Shown here: piece after piece, positions 1 to 5,817 of the stretch
How positions within the stretch are numbered: position 1 is the stretch's first letter
Layout: each line of letters begins with the position of its first letter
From: a virus
DNA length: 48,442 nt
IMG/VR virus record: IMGVR_UViG_3300009285_012736
Span: 1-48,442 of that record
Direction: 5' to 3' (one strand)
Notes under the pieces: generated by a model
Database searches by the model: none
What the model saw: only the letters and a program-made list of their open reading frames with translations
Told to the model about the DNA's origin: nothing
Position numbers and translations under genes: made by a program

Positions 1-2
1 AA

Positions 3-266
3 GATGATTACGATCAGGCTCAAACCGCGTTCCGCACCCTGGCCGCCGCCGTTCAGGCTGAAGAGGCCACACTTGAAAATGCGCGCCTCCAGGCAACCTA
101 CTGCGCCATCCACGCGCCGTTTGACGGGCGCGTCGGCGACTTGCTTGTTCACCAAGGCAACCTGGTTAAAGCCAATGACATAGCTTTGCTGACACTAAAT
201 CAAATCCAACCCATTAAAGTCAGCTTTGCCGTTCCCCAGCGGGCCCTGCGGGAAATCCGCCGTTAA
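3..266 (+). pseudogene. Fragment of RND-efflux membrane fusion protein (HlyD/AcrA family)
   Basis: The frame is open from base 3 and reads as the hairpin end, lipoyl half-motif and start of the beta-barrel of a periplasmic adaptor (APFDGRVGD, then QGNLVKAND, then LLTLNQIQPIKVSFAVP). These proteins link an RND pump to its outer-membrane channel. The 5' part lies outside the window. The frame ends at a TAA (264-266), exactly where relatives usually carry a Tyr in 'EIRRYMAAGPL'. The codons after the stop still read MAAGPL, so similarity continues to about 285 before dissolving into GC-rich repeat. This is a broken gene, and its bacterial character contrasts with everything to its right. Confidence 0.8.
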
Positions 267-342
267 ATGGCCGCCGGGCCGCTGGCCGCCGGGCCGCCGG
301 CCCCCCGCTAACTCGTCTGAACTACACATTTCAGTCGGTTAT

Positions 343-360
343 GTGAAAGTATCATTTCAC
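343..360. promoter_or_regulatory. Palindrome GTGAAA-N6-TTTCAC upstream of promoter
   Basis: A perfect 6-bp inverted repeat with a 6-base spacer ends 2 bases before the -35 box at 363. This position suits an operator for a repressor or activator of the rightward promoter. A near match (GTGAAA-N5-TTTCAA) occurs at 42459-42475, upstream of the integrase. Confidence 0.6.
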
Positions 361-362
361 TG

Positions 363-391
363 TTGACAAGACCCGCGGGTTTTGCTATAAT
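363..391 (+). promoter_or_regulatory. Consensus sigma70-type promoter
   Basis: TTGACA (363-368), a 17-base spacer and TATAAT (386-391) match the housekeeping-sigma consensus at every position. A TG at 383-384 adds an extended -10. Transcription should start near 398 and read rightward into the accessory operon. It is by far the strongest promoter visible in the window. Confidence 0.9.
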
Positions 392-833
392 TGCCTTGGT
401 GGCCGGTGGGATGGGATGCACGGGCCGGCCGCCGGGGGGTCCGAGGAGACGGACCCGCGGGCACTTTACCAAGCGAACACGGCGGCGCGGTCGGGAACAC
501 CCCGAGCGTAAACGCAAGAGCACCCCGGTGGGGGAGACCCTCCAGGGCTGAACGCCATCACGATGGAGCAACCGGCGATACCGGGACCCCGTGAGGCTAC
601 AGCACCGAACGGCACTAGGGCCAAGGTAACACCGGGCGAGGGTATGCGGTCTAAGAAGGGGCCGACGCGCCGAACGTCCATAGCACGCGGGGGGCTGGCA
701 ATCTCCCGCCACCACCAGGCTGCAATTCCTGGCGGGGACCGGGCCGGGCCATGGGGCGCCGGCAGCGGCCCGCGAGGGGTAGAGGACGCCTGGGAGAAGC
801 AATCAGCGGACGGGACTGGCAATCTTTGCCCGT

Positions 834-877
834 CCCCAAGGCACGGCAACGGCATGGAGCGTTGCCGTGCCTTGGGG
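834..877 (+). other. 18-bp perfect hairpin in the leader
   Basis: Bases 834-851 pair with 860-877 without mismatch around an 8-base loop (GCATGGAG). No U-tract follows, so it is not a standard intrinsic terminator. It may be an attenuator, a processing site or the core of a small RNA. A smaller GC-rich fold (about 811-836) lies just before it. Confidence 0.6.
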
Positions 878-1062
878 GTAGACAAAGTGCAGGGCTGCGG
901 GCGCTCCAGGGCGCCGGGCTAAGGGGTGACGGGATGATACCAGGGGGGCACGTTGGAGGCTCCATCCTGATGGAGGTCCTGTTTGGTTCCGAGCGCACTT
1001 GCGGGGCGGCGTGCTGGCAGGCGCGATACGACAAAGGCGAGGCCAACAGGCCGGGAGGGAGC

Positions 1063-1302
1063 ATGACTACAATGCACGAAAGAGGCGCGGCGAAAGCGGG
1101 TTTTTCCCTGTTCTGTGGCCCATCGAACGCGGGGCCACCGACGGTCTTTCTGTTGACGCCGGACAACCTGGAAGCTGACGGATTCTTGCGGGCTCTGGTG
1201 TCGGGGGAGGCCACCTGGTTGGGGAGGTCATTGGCGGTGGAGCATCGATACATCGCGGACCTGGTGAACGGGCTGGGAGACGCCGGGTGGGGTGTTCACT
1301 AG
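1063..1302 (+). CDS. Hypothetical protein, 79 aa
   Basis: This is the first gene of the rightward operon with a good ribosome site (GGGAGGGAGC before ATG 1063). The frame stays open upstream to an ATG at 934, preceded by AAGGGGTG, so a longer form is possible. The protein has no motif I recognise. Its middle reads 'PPTVFLLTPDNLEADGFLRAL'-like, a plausible small globular fold. Codon use matches the neighbouring genes. No function is proposed. Confidence 0.6.
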   Translation: MTTMHERGAAKAGFSLFCGPSNAGPPTVFLLTPDNLEADGFLRALVSGEATWLGRSLAVEHRYIADLVNGLGDAGWGVH

Positions 1303-1332
1303 AGCGGCCGCGGGGCTGCGGAGGCCGGGAGT

Positions 1333-1366
1333 AGGCGCCAGAGGCCCTACGGGGCAGGCGAGAGGA
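1333..1366 (+). repeat. Leader repeat R2, copy 1
   Basis: This GGCGCC-GAGGCCC-TAC-GGGGC-AGGCG element ends in the ribosome site of the gene at 1375. Similar copies lie at 2438-2473 and 2722-2754, each directly upstream of a start codon. The GCCC/GGGGC core can form a small hairpin just before the Shine-Dalgarno sequence. Confidence 0.6.
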
Positions 1367-1374
1367 GAACAACA

Positions 1375-1884
1375 GTGTTCATTATAGATGCAACCCCCCT
1401 GATGACCGACGTCGTATCCAGGAACACACCCGCCCCTCGGCCCGTGCCGGGACGGGACGGCTCGACGCTCCCGGACTGGTGGGACGCACTGGACGCCTGG
1501 GCGCGGAACACGCACGCAGTCCGCGAGCTCAGGCGGCGCGGCATTGTCGTGGGTGACCTGAACGCACTGCATGTCCCGTGGTATCCCGAGGGGTTCCAGT
1601 CGGTGTGGTCCGGATTCGCTCACGGCGCGGCCATCACGCGCATCGCGCTGAACGAGGACGGGACCCGCGTGATAGTGCAGGAACTATCGCCAGAGGAGGG
1701 CATCGTCTCCCGCTGCGGCCACCAGTTGTTCTACCGCGGCGATTACGATCTGGACGACGCCGGGTGGTTGCGGCACTTCGGCCAGCCGCGTCTGTGCGAC
1801 GCCTGCCGCGACCGCGCGTGGAATGCGCGCAGCGACATGTTGGAGTACCACACCATCCTCTCGCCGTCCGGTCGAGAGGCATAG
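1375..1884 (+). CDS. Hypothetical protein, 169 aa
   Basis: GTG start with GAGAGGAG about 8 bases upstream. The protein is acidic to neutral with no membrane segment. It has a C-terminal Cys-x2-Cys (LCDAC), an upstream Cys-Gly-His (SRCGHQLFYRGD) and several Trp, which could form a small metal site. I do not recognise a family. The gene follows R2 copy 1 and precedes R1 copy 1, so it belongs to the operon's run of small leader-repeat genes. Confidence 0.7.
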   Translation: MFIIDATPLMTDVVSRNTPAPRPVPGRDGSTLPDWWDALDAWARNTHAVRELRRRGIVVGDLNALHVPWYPEGFQSVWSGFAHGAAITRIALNEDGTRVIVQELSPEEGIVSRCGHQLFYRGDYDLDDAGWLRHFGQPRLCDACRDRAWNARSDMLEYHTILSPSGREA

Positions 1885-1904
1885 GCCACCTGTCGGAGAC
1901 CCAT

Positions 1905-1966
1905 CAGGTGAGCCACCCCGGTTTGGCCGGGGCGTAACCCCCATCCCGGAGGCAGGGCCGGGAGGG
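1905..1966 (+). repeat. Repeated structured leader element R1, copy 1
   Basis: It begins CAGGTGAGCCAC, continues with a hairpin (CCCCGG 1916-1921 with CCGGGG 1927-1932), then GCGTAACCCCCATCCCGG-AGGCAGGG-CCGGGAGGG with a second stem. Copy 2 (2366-2436) keeps both flanks but swaps the hairpin sequence, which suggests selection for RNA structure. It lies in the gap before a start codon. It is not a riboswitch class I recognise. Confidence 0.65.
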
Positions 1967-2006
1967 CGCGGTCAACATGACAGCGAGCCCCCCTAAGGAG
2001 AGCAGG

Positions 2007-2354
2007 ATGCCGGATATACAGATGTTCGAGCGGTTCTACAACGCCAAGAGGTCGGACGTTCAGGCCTGCCTCGACGAGCAGCAAAGGTTGTCTGGGATAA
2101 CCTTTGTCAAGGTGGAGTATGGGCCGATTACGCAGAGCGTCTCACTGTTCGTGAAGGCAGCGGATAAGGGCAGGGAGAATGTAGAGGTCGCTCTGTTCTT
2201 TGGCAGCCGCAAAGACAGAACCACATTCGACAAGAATCCAGACGTGCTCGCAGCCTACCACCGGGCAGCCGTGCCTCCAGGAGTCCACTCTGATGGCCCC
2301 GTCCGGGTAAAGCCCGGGGAGTACACCTGGATGGTCGGAGGGAGGTTCGCTTAG
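2007..2354 (+). CDS. Hypothetical protein, 115 aa
   Basis: The start is set at ATG 2007, with TAAGGAG 7 bases upstream. An in-frame ATG at 1977 is an alternative. The protein is soluble and mixed alpha/beta, opening with a helix (MFERFYNAKRSDVQACL), followed by strands and basic and aromatic patches. No family is recognised. It sits between the two R1 copies, so both R1 elements flank this gene. Confidence 0.65.
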   Translation: MPDIQMFERFYNAKRSDVQACLDEQQRLSGITFVKVEYGPITQSVSLFVKAADKGRENVEVALFFGSRKDRTTFDKNPDVLAAYHRAAVPPGVHSDGPVRVKPGEYTWMVGGRFA

Positions 2355-2365
2355 CACGGCAGAGA

Positions 2366-2436
2366 CAGGTGAGCCACCCCCCCCCCTTCGGCTGAAGGGG
2401 AGCGTAACCCCCATCCCGGAGGCAGGGCCGGGAGGG
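2366..2436 (+). repeat. Repeated structured leader element R1, copy 2
   Basis: Same order as copy 1: CAGGTGAGCCAC, a variable hairpin (CCCCTTC 2383-2389 with GAAGGGG 2394-2400), then the identical block GCGTAACCCCC to CCGGGAGGG. The stem differs in sequence from copy 1 but pairs perfectly. It runs directly into R2 copy 2, and together they form the leader of the gene at 2482. Confidence 0.65.
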
Positions 2437-2437
2437 A

Positions 2438-2473
2438 GCGCCGGAGGCCCTGTGGGGGCAGGCGAAGAGGAGG
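2438..2473 (+). repeat. Leader repeat R2, copy 2
   Basis: GCGCCGGAGGCCC-TGTG-GGGGC-AGGCG ends in GAGGAGG, the ribosome site for the gene at 2482. It matches R2 copy 1 with a changed loop. Confidence 0.6.
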
Positions 2474-2481
2474 TTGAAGCG

Positions 2482-2715
2482 ATGACGATGACTAGGATCA
2501 CGGGGACCGAACTCAAGGCAATGCGTAGCCTGACGATGGCGTGCTGGTGGCCGTTCCGTGTCATGGGGCGCACGGTTCCAGACTGGTCCGGCATCGCGGG
2601 GGAGTTCGAGGCGTTGCTTACCTTCGCTGAGCGGCGCCCCAACACACCACTGGCCGAGCTAGACGAGCTTCGCAAGTATCGGCAGATGGCGCGGGACCGA
2701 GCGCGAGGGTACTAA
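2482..2715 (+). CDS. Hypothetical protein, 77 aa
   Basis: ATG 2482 follows GAGGAGG by about 9 bases. An in-frame start at 2452 would run through the R2 repeat and is rejected. The protein is small and basic with a Trp-rich centre (ACWWPFRVMG) and a helical, Arg-rich C-terminus (ELDELRKYRQMARDRARGY). It could bind nucleic acid, but no family is recognised. Confidence 0.6.
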   Translation: MTMTRITGTELKAMRSLTMACWWPFRVMGRTVPDWSGIAGEFEALLTFAERRPNTPLAELDELRKYRQMARDRARGY

Positions 2716-2721
2716 CCAGGA

Positions 2722-2754
2722 GGCGCCGGAGGCCGACAGGCAGGCGCCAGGAGG
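2722..2754 (+). repeat. Leader repeat R2, copy 3
   Basis: GGCGCCGGAGGCC-GACAG-GCAGGCGCC ends in AGGAGG, the ribosome site of the gene at 2761. It is shorter than copies 1 and 2 but has the same order of parts. Confidence 0.55.
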
Positions 2755-2760
2755 GATGAG

Positions 2761-2949
2761 ATGACTGCGATGACGACGATTGACCCCCGTATCACATGCC
2801 CGGGCTGTGTCCGGCGCCTCGGGCAACTCGGCCCCCAGCACGCAGACACCCGGTATCGGGTGGGAAACAACGCCAAGCCCCAGATGGGGCACAAAATGTT
2901 TTTCGTTCACACAGGGCGCATCGCGCTGTGCATCGCCCAGGAACGATGA
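2761..2949 (+). CDS. Small Cys-containing protein, 62 aa
   Basis: ATG 2761 has AGGAGG a few bases upstream. The protein has one Cys-x2-Cys near the N-terminus (ITCPGCVRRLGQLGPQ) and a later single Cys and His, so it could be a minimal zinc-binding protein. No family is recognised. It ends just before the hairpin cluster at 2951-3042. Confidence 0.6.
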   Translation: MTAMTTIDPRITCPGCVRRLGQLGPQHADTRYRVGNNAKPQMGHKMFFVHTGRIALCIAQER

Positions 2950-2950
2950 G

Positions 2951-3042
2951 GTGAGCCAGCCACGGCCATTGAGCGAGTGCGCTGCGGCCTAGCTCACCAA
3001 CCTCGGACACCCCGCCAGCCCACAAGATGGCTTGTGGGCTGG
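2951..3042 (+). other. Two intergenic hairpins before the dikinase pair
   Basis: GGTGAGC (2951-2957) can pair with GCTCACC (2992-2998), and its first bases resemble the start of R1. A second perfect 12-bp stem (3015-3026 with 3031-3042, loop ATGG) follows. Neither has a U-tract. They could attenuate or process transcript ahead of the gene at 3085. Confidence 0.5.
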
Positions 3043-3084
3043 ATGGGCTCGCTGAGGGGGCCGAATCTCGCAGGGGGTGAGAGC

Positions 3085-3417
3085 ATGGTCAGCATCACGG
3101 GAAAGACGGCATCGAAGGGGGTTGCCACCGGCCGTGTGGTGGTGGTCATGGACCCGCGGGGACTGAGCCAGGTCCTCAAGGGGGACGTGTTGGTCACGCG
3201 AATGACCAGCCCAGAGTTTGTTCCGGTCTTCGACCGGCTGGCGGCCGTCGTCACGGACCTCGGCGGGGTCACGTGCCACGCGGCCATCGTGTCGCGGGAG
3301 TTCAAGCTGCCCTGTATCGTGGGCACCATGACCGCAACCCATACGCTCAAGACGGGCATGAGCGCCACCGTGGACGCATCGGCATACCCGGTCGGTACGG
3401 TCACGGTAGAGGAGTAG
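3085..3417 (+). CDS. Stand-alone PEP-utilising 'mobile' (phosphohistidine swivel) domain
   Basis: All 110 residues match the swivelling phosphohistidine domain of PEP synthase, pyruvate phosphate dikinase and rifampicin phosphotransferase. Key parts are GDVLVTRMTSPEFVP (about 33-47), GGVTCHAAIV with the phospho-accepting His65, and the REFKLPCIVG loop. In the full enzymes this His carries phosphate from the ATP-grasp domain to the acceptor. Here the domain is its own gene, one base ahead of the ATP-grasp gene. No PEP/pyruvate barrel or rifampicin-binding domain is seen nearby, so the acceptor is unknown. ATG 3085 follows GGGGGTGAGAG. Domain identity is very likely; function is open. Confidence 0.9.
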   Translation: MVSITGKTASKGVATGRVVVVMDPRGLSQVLKGDVLVTRMTSPEFVPVFDRLAAVVTDLGGVTCHAAIVSREFKLPCIVGTMTATHTLKTGMSATVDASAYPVGTVTVEE

Positions 3418-3418
3418 G

Positions 3419-4162
3419 ATGAGCAACACGTACACTCTCGGGTCGGGGTCGTGCGACCTGGGCCAGGTCGGCGGCAAGGGCTACGGGCTTGACCGGTTGT
3501 ACAAGCTCGGATATTGCAGAGTGCCGAGCGGATTCGTTGTCACGGTGGATGCCTTCGAGCGGGCACCACTACACGAGGTTCTGCGCGACGTCGGTGTGGC
3601 CTTGGATGGCCTCCAGGGTGACCTTTTCGCCGTGCGGTCGTCGGGGGTTGCCGAGGACCTGCCGGGCCACTCATTCGCGGGCCAGTATGAGAGTTTCCTG
3701 AACGTCCCGCGGTCCGGGGTTTTCGGGGCCATCGTGGACTGCTACCAGTCGGCATCGGCGCCGCGGGTGCAGGCCTACATGGCCGCCAGGGGGCTTGAGC
3801 CCAAGGGAATGGCCGTGGTGGTGCAGGAGATGGTAAACGCCGTGGCAGCGGGCACGGTGTTCACGGCCAACCCGGTCACGGGAGACCGCGGCCAGGTGCT
3901 AGTGAGCGCGGTCGCCGGCCTCGGCGATGCTTTGGTGTCCGGCCAGGTCGTCCCTGACGAGTGGGTCGTCCAGGGGAATGGCGACGTTATCGGCGATTCC
4001 GACTCCCTCGACAGTTACACCGTTAGAGGGCTGGCGTACATCGCCAGGTGGATAGCACACGACCTGGGCAATGGTCCACTGGACCTGGAGTGGGCGCTGG
4101 AGAAGGGCAGTCTACCGCGGTGGCTCCAGGCCAGGCCGATAACGGCCCTGCCGTTGGCCTAG
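3419..4162 (+). CDS. Stand-alone PEP-synthase-type ATP-grasp domain (PPDK N-terminal)
   Basis: The 247-aa protein carries the family signatures in order: GGKGYGLDRLYKLG (18-31), VPSGFVVT, FAVRSSGVAEDLPGHSFAGQ (about 70-89), VVVQEMV with GTVFTANPVTGD, GLGDALVSGQVVPDEW, and LDLEWALEKG ending in LQARPIT. These residues bind ATP and pass phosphate to the swivel His in PEP synthase and rifampicin phosphotransferase. At 247 aa it is compact compared with the roughly 320 aa common in the family. It directly follows the swivel gene (one base between), so the two should form a split phosphotransferase whose domain order is reversed relative to the fused enzymes. Confidence 0.9.
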   Translation: MSNTYTLGSGSCDLGQVGGKGYGLDRLYKLGYCRVPSGFVVTVDAFERAPLHEVLRDVGVALDGLQGDLFAVRSSGVAEDLPGHSFAGQYESFLNVPRSGVFGAIVDCYQSASAPRVQAYMAARGLEPKGMAVVVQEMVNAVAAGTVFTANPVTGDRGQVLVSAVAGLGDALVSGQVVPDEWVVQGNGDVIGDSDSLDSYTVRGLAYIARWIAHDLGNGPLDLEWALEKGSLPRWLQARPITALPLA

Positions 4163-4163
4163 A

Positions 4164-4181
4164 GTTGAGTTTTACCTCAAA
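4164..4181. promoter_or_regulatory. Dispersed palindrome, copy 1 (GTTGAG-TTTTAC-CTCAAA)
   Basis: One half-site is perfect and the other has one change. Read on the minus strand it is TTTGAG-GTAAAA-CTCAAC. It starts one base after the stop of the ATP-grasp gene and lies just before the ribosome site of the next. Confidence 0.75.
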
Positions 4182-4195
4182 AGGGGGCGGAGAAG

Positions 4196-5086
4196 ATGGG
4201 AGCACCAATCGGGTTGAATGAGCAGATTCGCCGCCATGCCGAGGACTCCAAAGACTGGCGGCACAACGACAAGGCCGTCCTCGCATACGCGGTCGCCGAC
4301 CGGCTGAATGAGAAGCTCTTTGGTGGGTCGCTGCCCGCCCCGGTGTTGGGCTTCGACGACAGCGGGCGGCTCAAGAAAGCGGGGGCGTACCACTTCGAGG
4401 GCGATGGCGTGTCCTTGAGCCATCATATCGACCTGCGGAAAGACCTCTCGGAGCTTGACCTGGTGGTGGCCCTGATACACAACATGACCCACCTGGAGTT
4501 GGAGACGTACCAGACACCGGCCACCTGGTATCACTCCATGGTGTGGAGGAAGCGAATGGCGGGGTTTGGGCTGACCGCCACAAAGGCGGGGGACCTGGCA
4601 AGCATCGACGTTGCCGCCTTTGGGAAGGTGTTGACCGACATCAGCCTGGAGCATATGGTTGGCGTGTTGGCGACGTTCGAGGTCGTCGAGGCGCCCGCGG
4701 CCACCGACGACGGCATACCCCCGGCCGAGCCCGTCACGGAAGGTGCCCCTGAGCCCGAGGTATCGGTGACGAAAGCCGGGAAAAGCCAGGCCGCCAAGGT
4801 TGGCATAGTGGAGCCCCAAGTGTCGTTTCTCCCGGTCGATGGACAACCCCAACCCGCCAAGCCCGCGCTGACGATGGGGTCATGGGTGAAGGCGCTCCAT
4901 CACGCCGGCATGGGGGCAACGCTGGCCGCGGGGCCGGCATCGGTCAAGCCGCCGGCGTTGAAGCCCGCGGCGAAGAAAAAGGGACTGAGGAAGTGGACGT
5001 GCGGATGCACGAACATATGGGCGTCGGTCAAGGTGGACGCGACGTGCAACAGGTGCGAAAAGCACTTTGAGGAGGTTGTAAAGTAA
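4196..5086 (+). CDS. SprT-like protein with altered active site, C-terminal zinc ribbon
   Basis: The N-terminal ~150 residues resemble SprT/Spartan metalloprotease folds (LNEKLFGGSLPAPVLGF, later LIHNMTHLELE). The usual HExxH is HNMTH here: codons CAC AAC ATG ACC CAC give His-Asn-x-x-His, so the catalytic Glu is Asn. A Pro/Ala-rich linker (about 160-265) leads to a C-terminal ribbon with Cys residues at WTCGC and CNRC. The protein may bind zinc without being an active protease, or use another base. ATG 4196 follows GGGGGCGGAG, and the stop overlaps the next start (TAATG). SprT-like identity is likely; activity is doubtful. Confidence 0.7.
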   Translation: MGAPIGLNEQIRRHAEDSKDWRHNDKAVLAYAVADRLNEKLFGGSLPAPVLGFDDSGRLKKAGAYHFEGDGVSLSHHIDLRKDLSELDLVVALIHNMTHLELETYQTPATWYHSMVWRKRMAGFGLTATKAGDLASIDVAAFGKVLTDISLEHMVGVLATFEVVEAPAATDDGIPPAEPVTEGAPEPEVSVTKAGKSQAAKVGIVEPQVSFLPVDGQPQPAKPALTMGSWVKALHHAGMGATLAAGPASVKPPALKPAAKKKGLRKWTCGCTNIWASVKVDATCNRCEKHFEEVVK

Positions 5087-5817
5087 TGCCTTTCAAAGTG
5101 GTTTTCGACAAGAAGCCGCCGCACGAGCTCCCGCTGCCCAAAGACTGGCACAAGCCGATGAAGGTTGTGCCGGCCGACAGCGTATTCGACAGATGGGGAC
5201 TGGTGCCCCTGGACCTGACGACGGAGGCCGCGGACTTCTACTTGCTCATGCGCCTTGAGCTCATGGGCGCGGACGCGGGCCTCTTCGCGGAGCGGTTGGA
5301 GCTCCTGTCCGTCCAGTTTTCCCGCTATACGGATATGGCCGTCGGCGGGGAGTTGCGCCACGCCTCCACGAAGGTGGCTCAGGCGAACATACCAACCCCG
5401 ATTGCCAGGATGCTCGGCATGAAGCACCAGAGCATCATGCACGGGGGCCGCGAGGCGGCGTGGCGAGGGTGGTTGACCATGCGGCAGCGGCACGGGGCCA
5501 TTGCACTCAAGTGGGCGCGCGACACGTTCGGCGCCCCGTGGTTGTCGGGGGCATACGGCGGCCCAAAGTGGGCCAACATCGCGGACACGCTCTGGAGGTA
5601 CGAGAGCGGCGTGTACGGCGCCCAAACATTCGTTGACACGTGTTGGGGGCTGGAGCACAACGGAGGGTGCTACTTTTCCAAGGCCATAGGGGTCTGGAAT
5701 TACAACGCGAGCATCATCCAAGCATTGCTCAATGCCAACCTTGGGGACGACACGGAGTTGGCTGTCAAGTACGCCACCACCAAGGTGCGGAAGCTCTGGA
5801 AGAAGGGGCAATCGTGA
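5086..5817 (+). CDS. Hypothetical protein, 243 aa
   Basis: The start overlaps the previous stop and uses GAGGAGG 11 bases upstream. The sequence is soluble and rich in Trp, Tyr and His (WRGWLTMRQRHGAIALKW, then GVYGAQTFVDTCWGLEHN), with two Cys near residue 190. It suggests a compact alpha/beta or helical fold. I do not recognise a family. Its position inside the dikinase, SprT-like and phosphatase cluster makes it one candidate for the missing acceptor or partner of the split phosphotransferase, but that is only context. Confidence 0.75.
   Translation: MPFKVVFDKKPPHELPLPKDWHKPMKVVPADSVFDRWGLVPLDLTTEAADFYLLMRLELMGADAGLFAERLELLSVQFSRYTDMAVGGELRHASTKVAQANIPTPIARMLGMKHQSIMHGGREAAWRGWLTMRQRHGAIALKWARDTFGAPWLSGAYGGPKWANIADTLWRYESGVYGAQTFVDTCWGLEHNGGCYFSKAIGVWNYNASIIQALLNANLGDDTELAVKYATTKVRKLWKKGQS

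Larger units (their letters stand above)
267..1062 (+). other. Long leader region without a convincing gene
   Basis: About 800 bases hold a GC-rich repeat (GGCCGCCGGGCC-like, 268-305), a palindrome and consensus promoter (343-391), and then about 660 bases of putative transcript before the first gene with a good ribosome site. Reading frames exist (for example 411-551, a very basic 46-aa frame, and 563-922), but they lack good ribosome sites, and the second is crossed by a perfect 18-bp stem. I see no recognised RNA family. A structured untranslated leader or non-coding RNA is the better guess. Confidence 0.5.

Noticed and set aside
363-551. A frame starting at TTG inside the promoter
   Set aside because: The start codon is the -35 box itself, upstream of the transcription start.
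563-922. A 119-aa frame in the leader
   Set aside because: No ribosome site, low-complexity composition, and crossed by a perfect 18-bp hairpin; better explained as untranslated RNA, though not excluded.
1905-2436. Known riboswitch classes for R1 (cobalamin, c-di-GMP, THF, glycine, twister ribozyme)
   Set aside because: The conserved cores of those classes as I know them are not present; only two copies and no ligand clue from the genes.
3085-4162. Complete rifampicin phosphotransferase or PEP synthase
   Set aside because: The acceptor domain (rifampicin-binding or PEP/pyruvate barrel) is missing, so neither name is justified.
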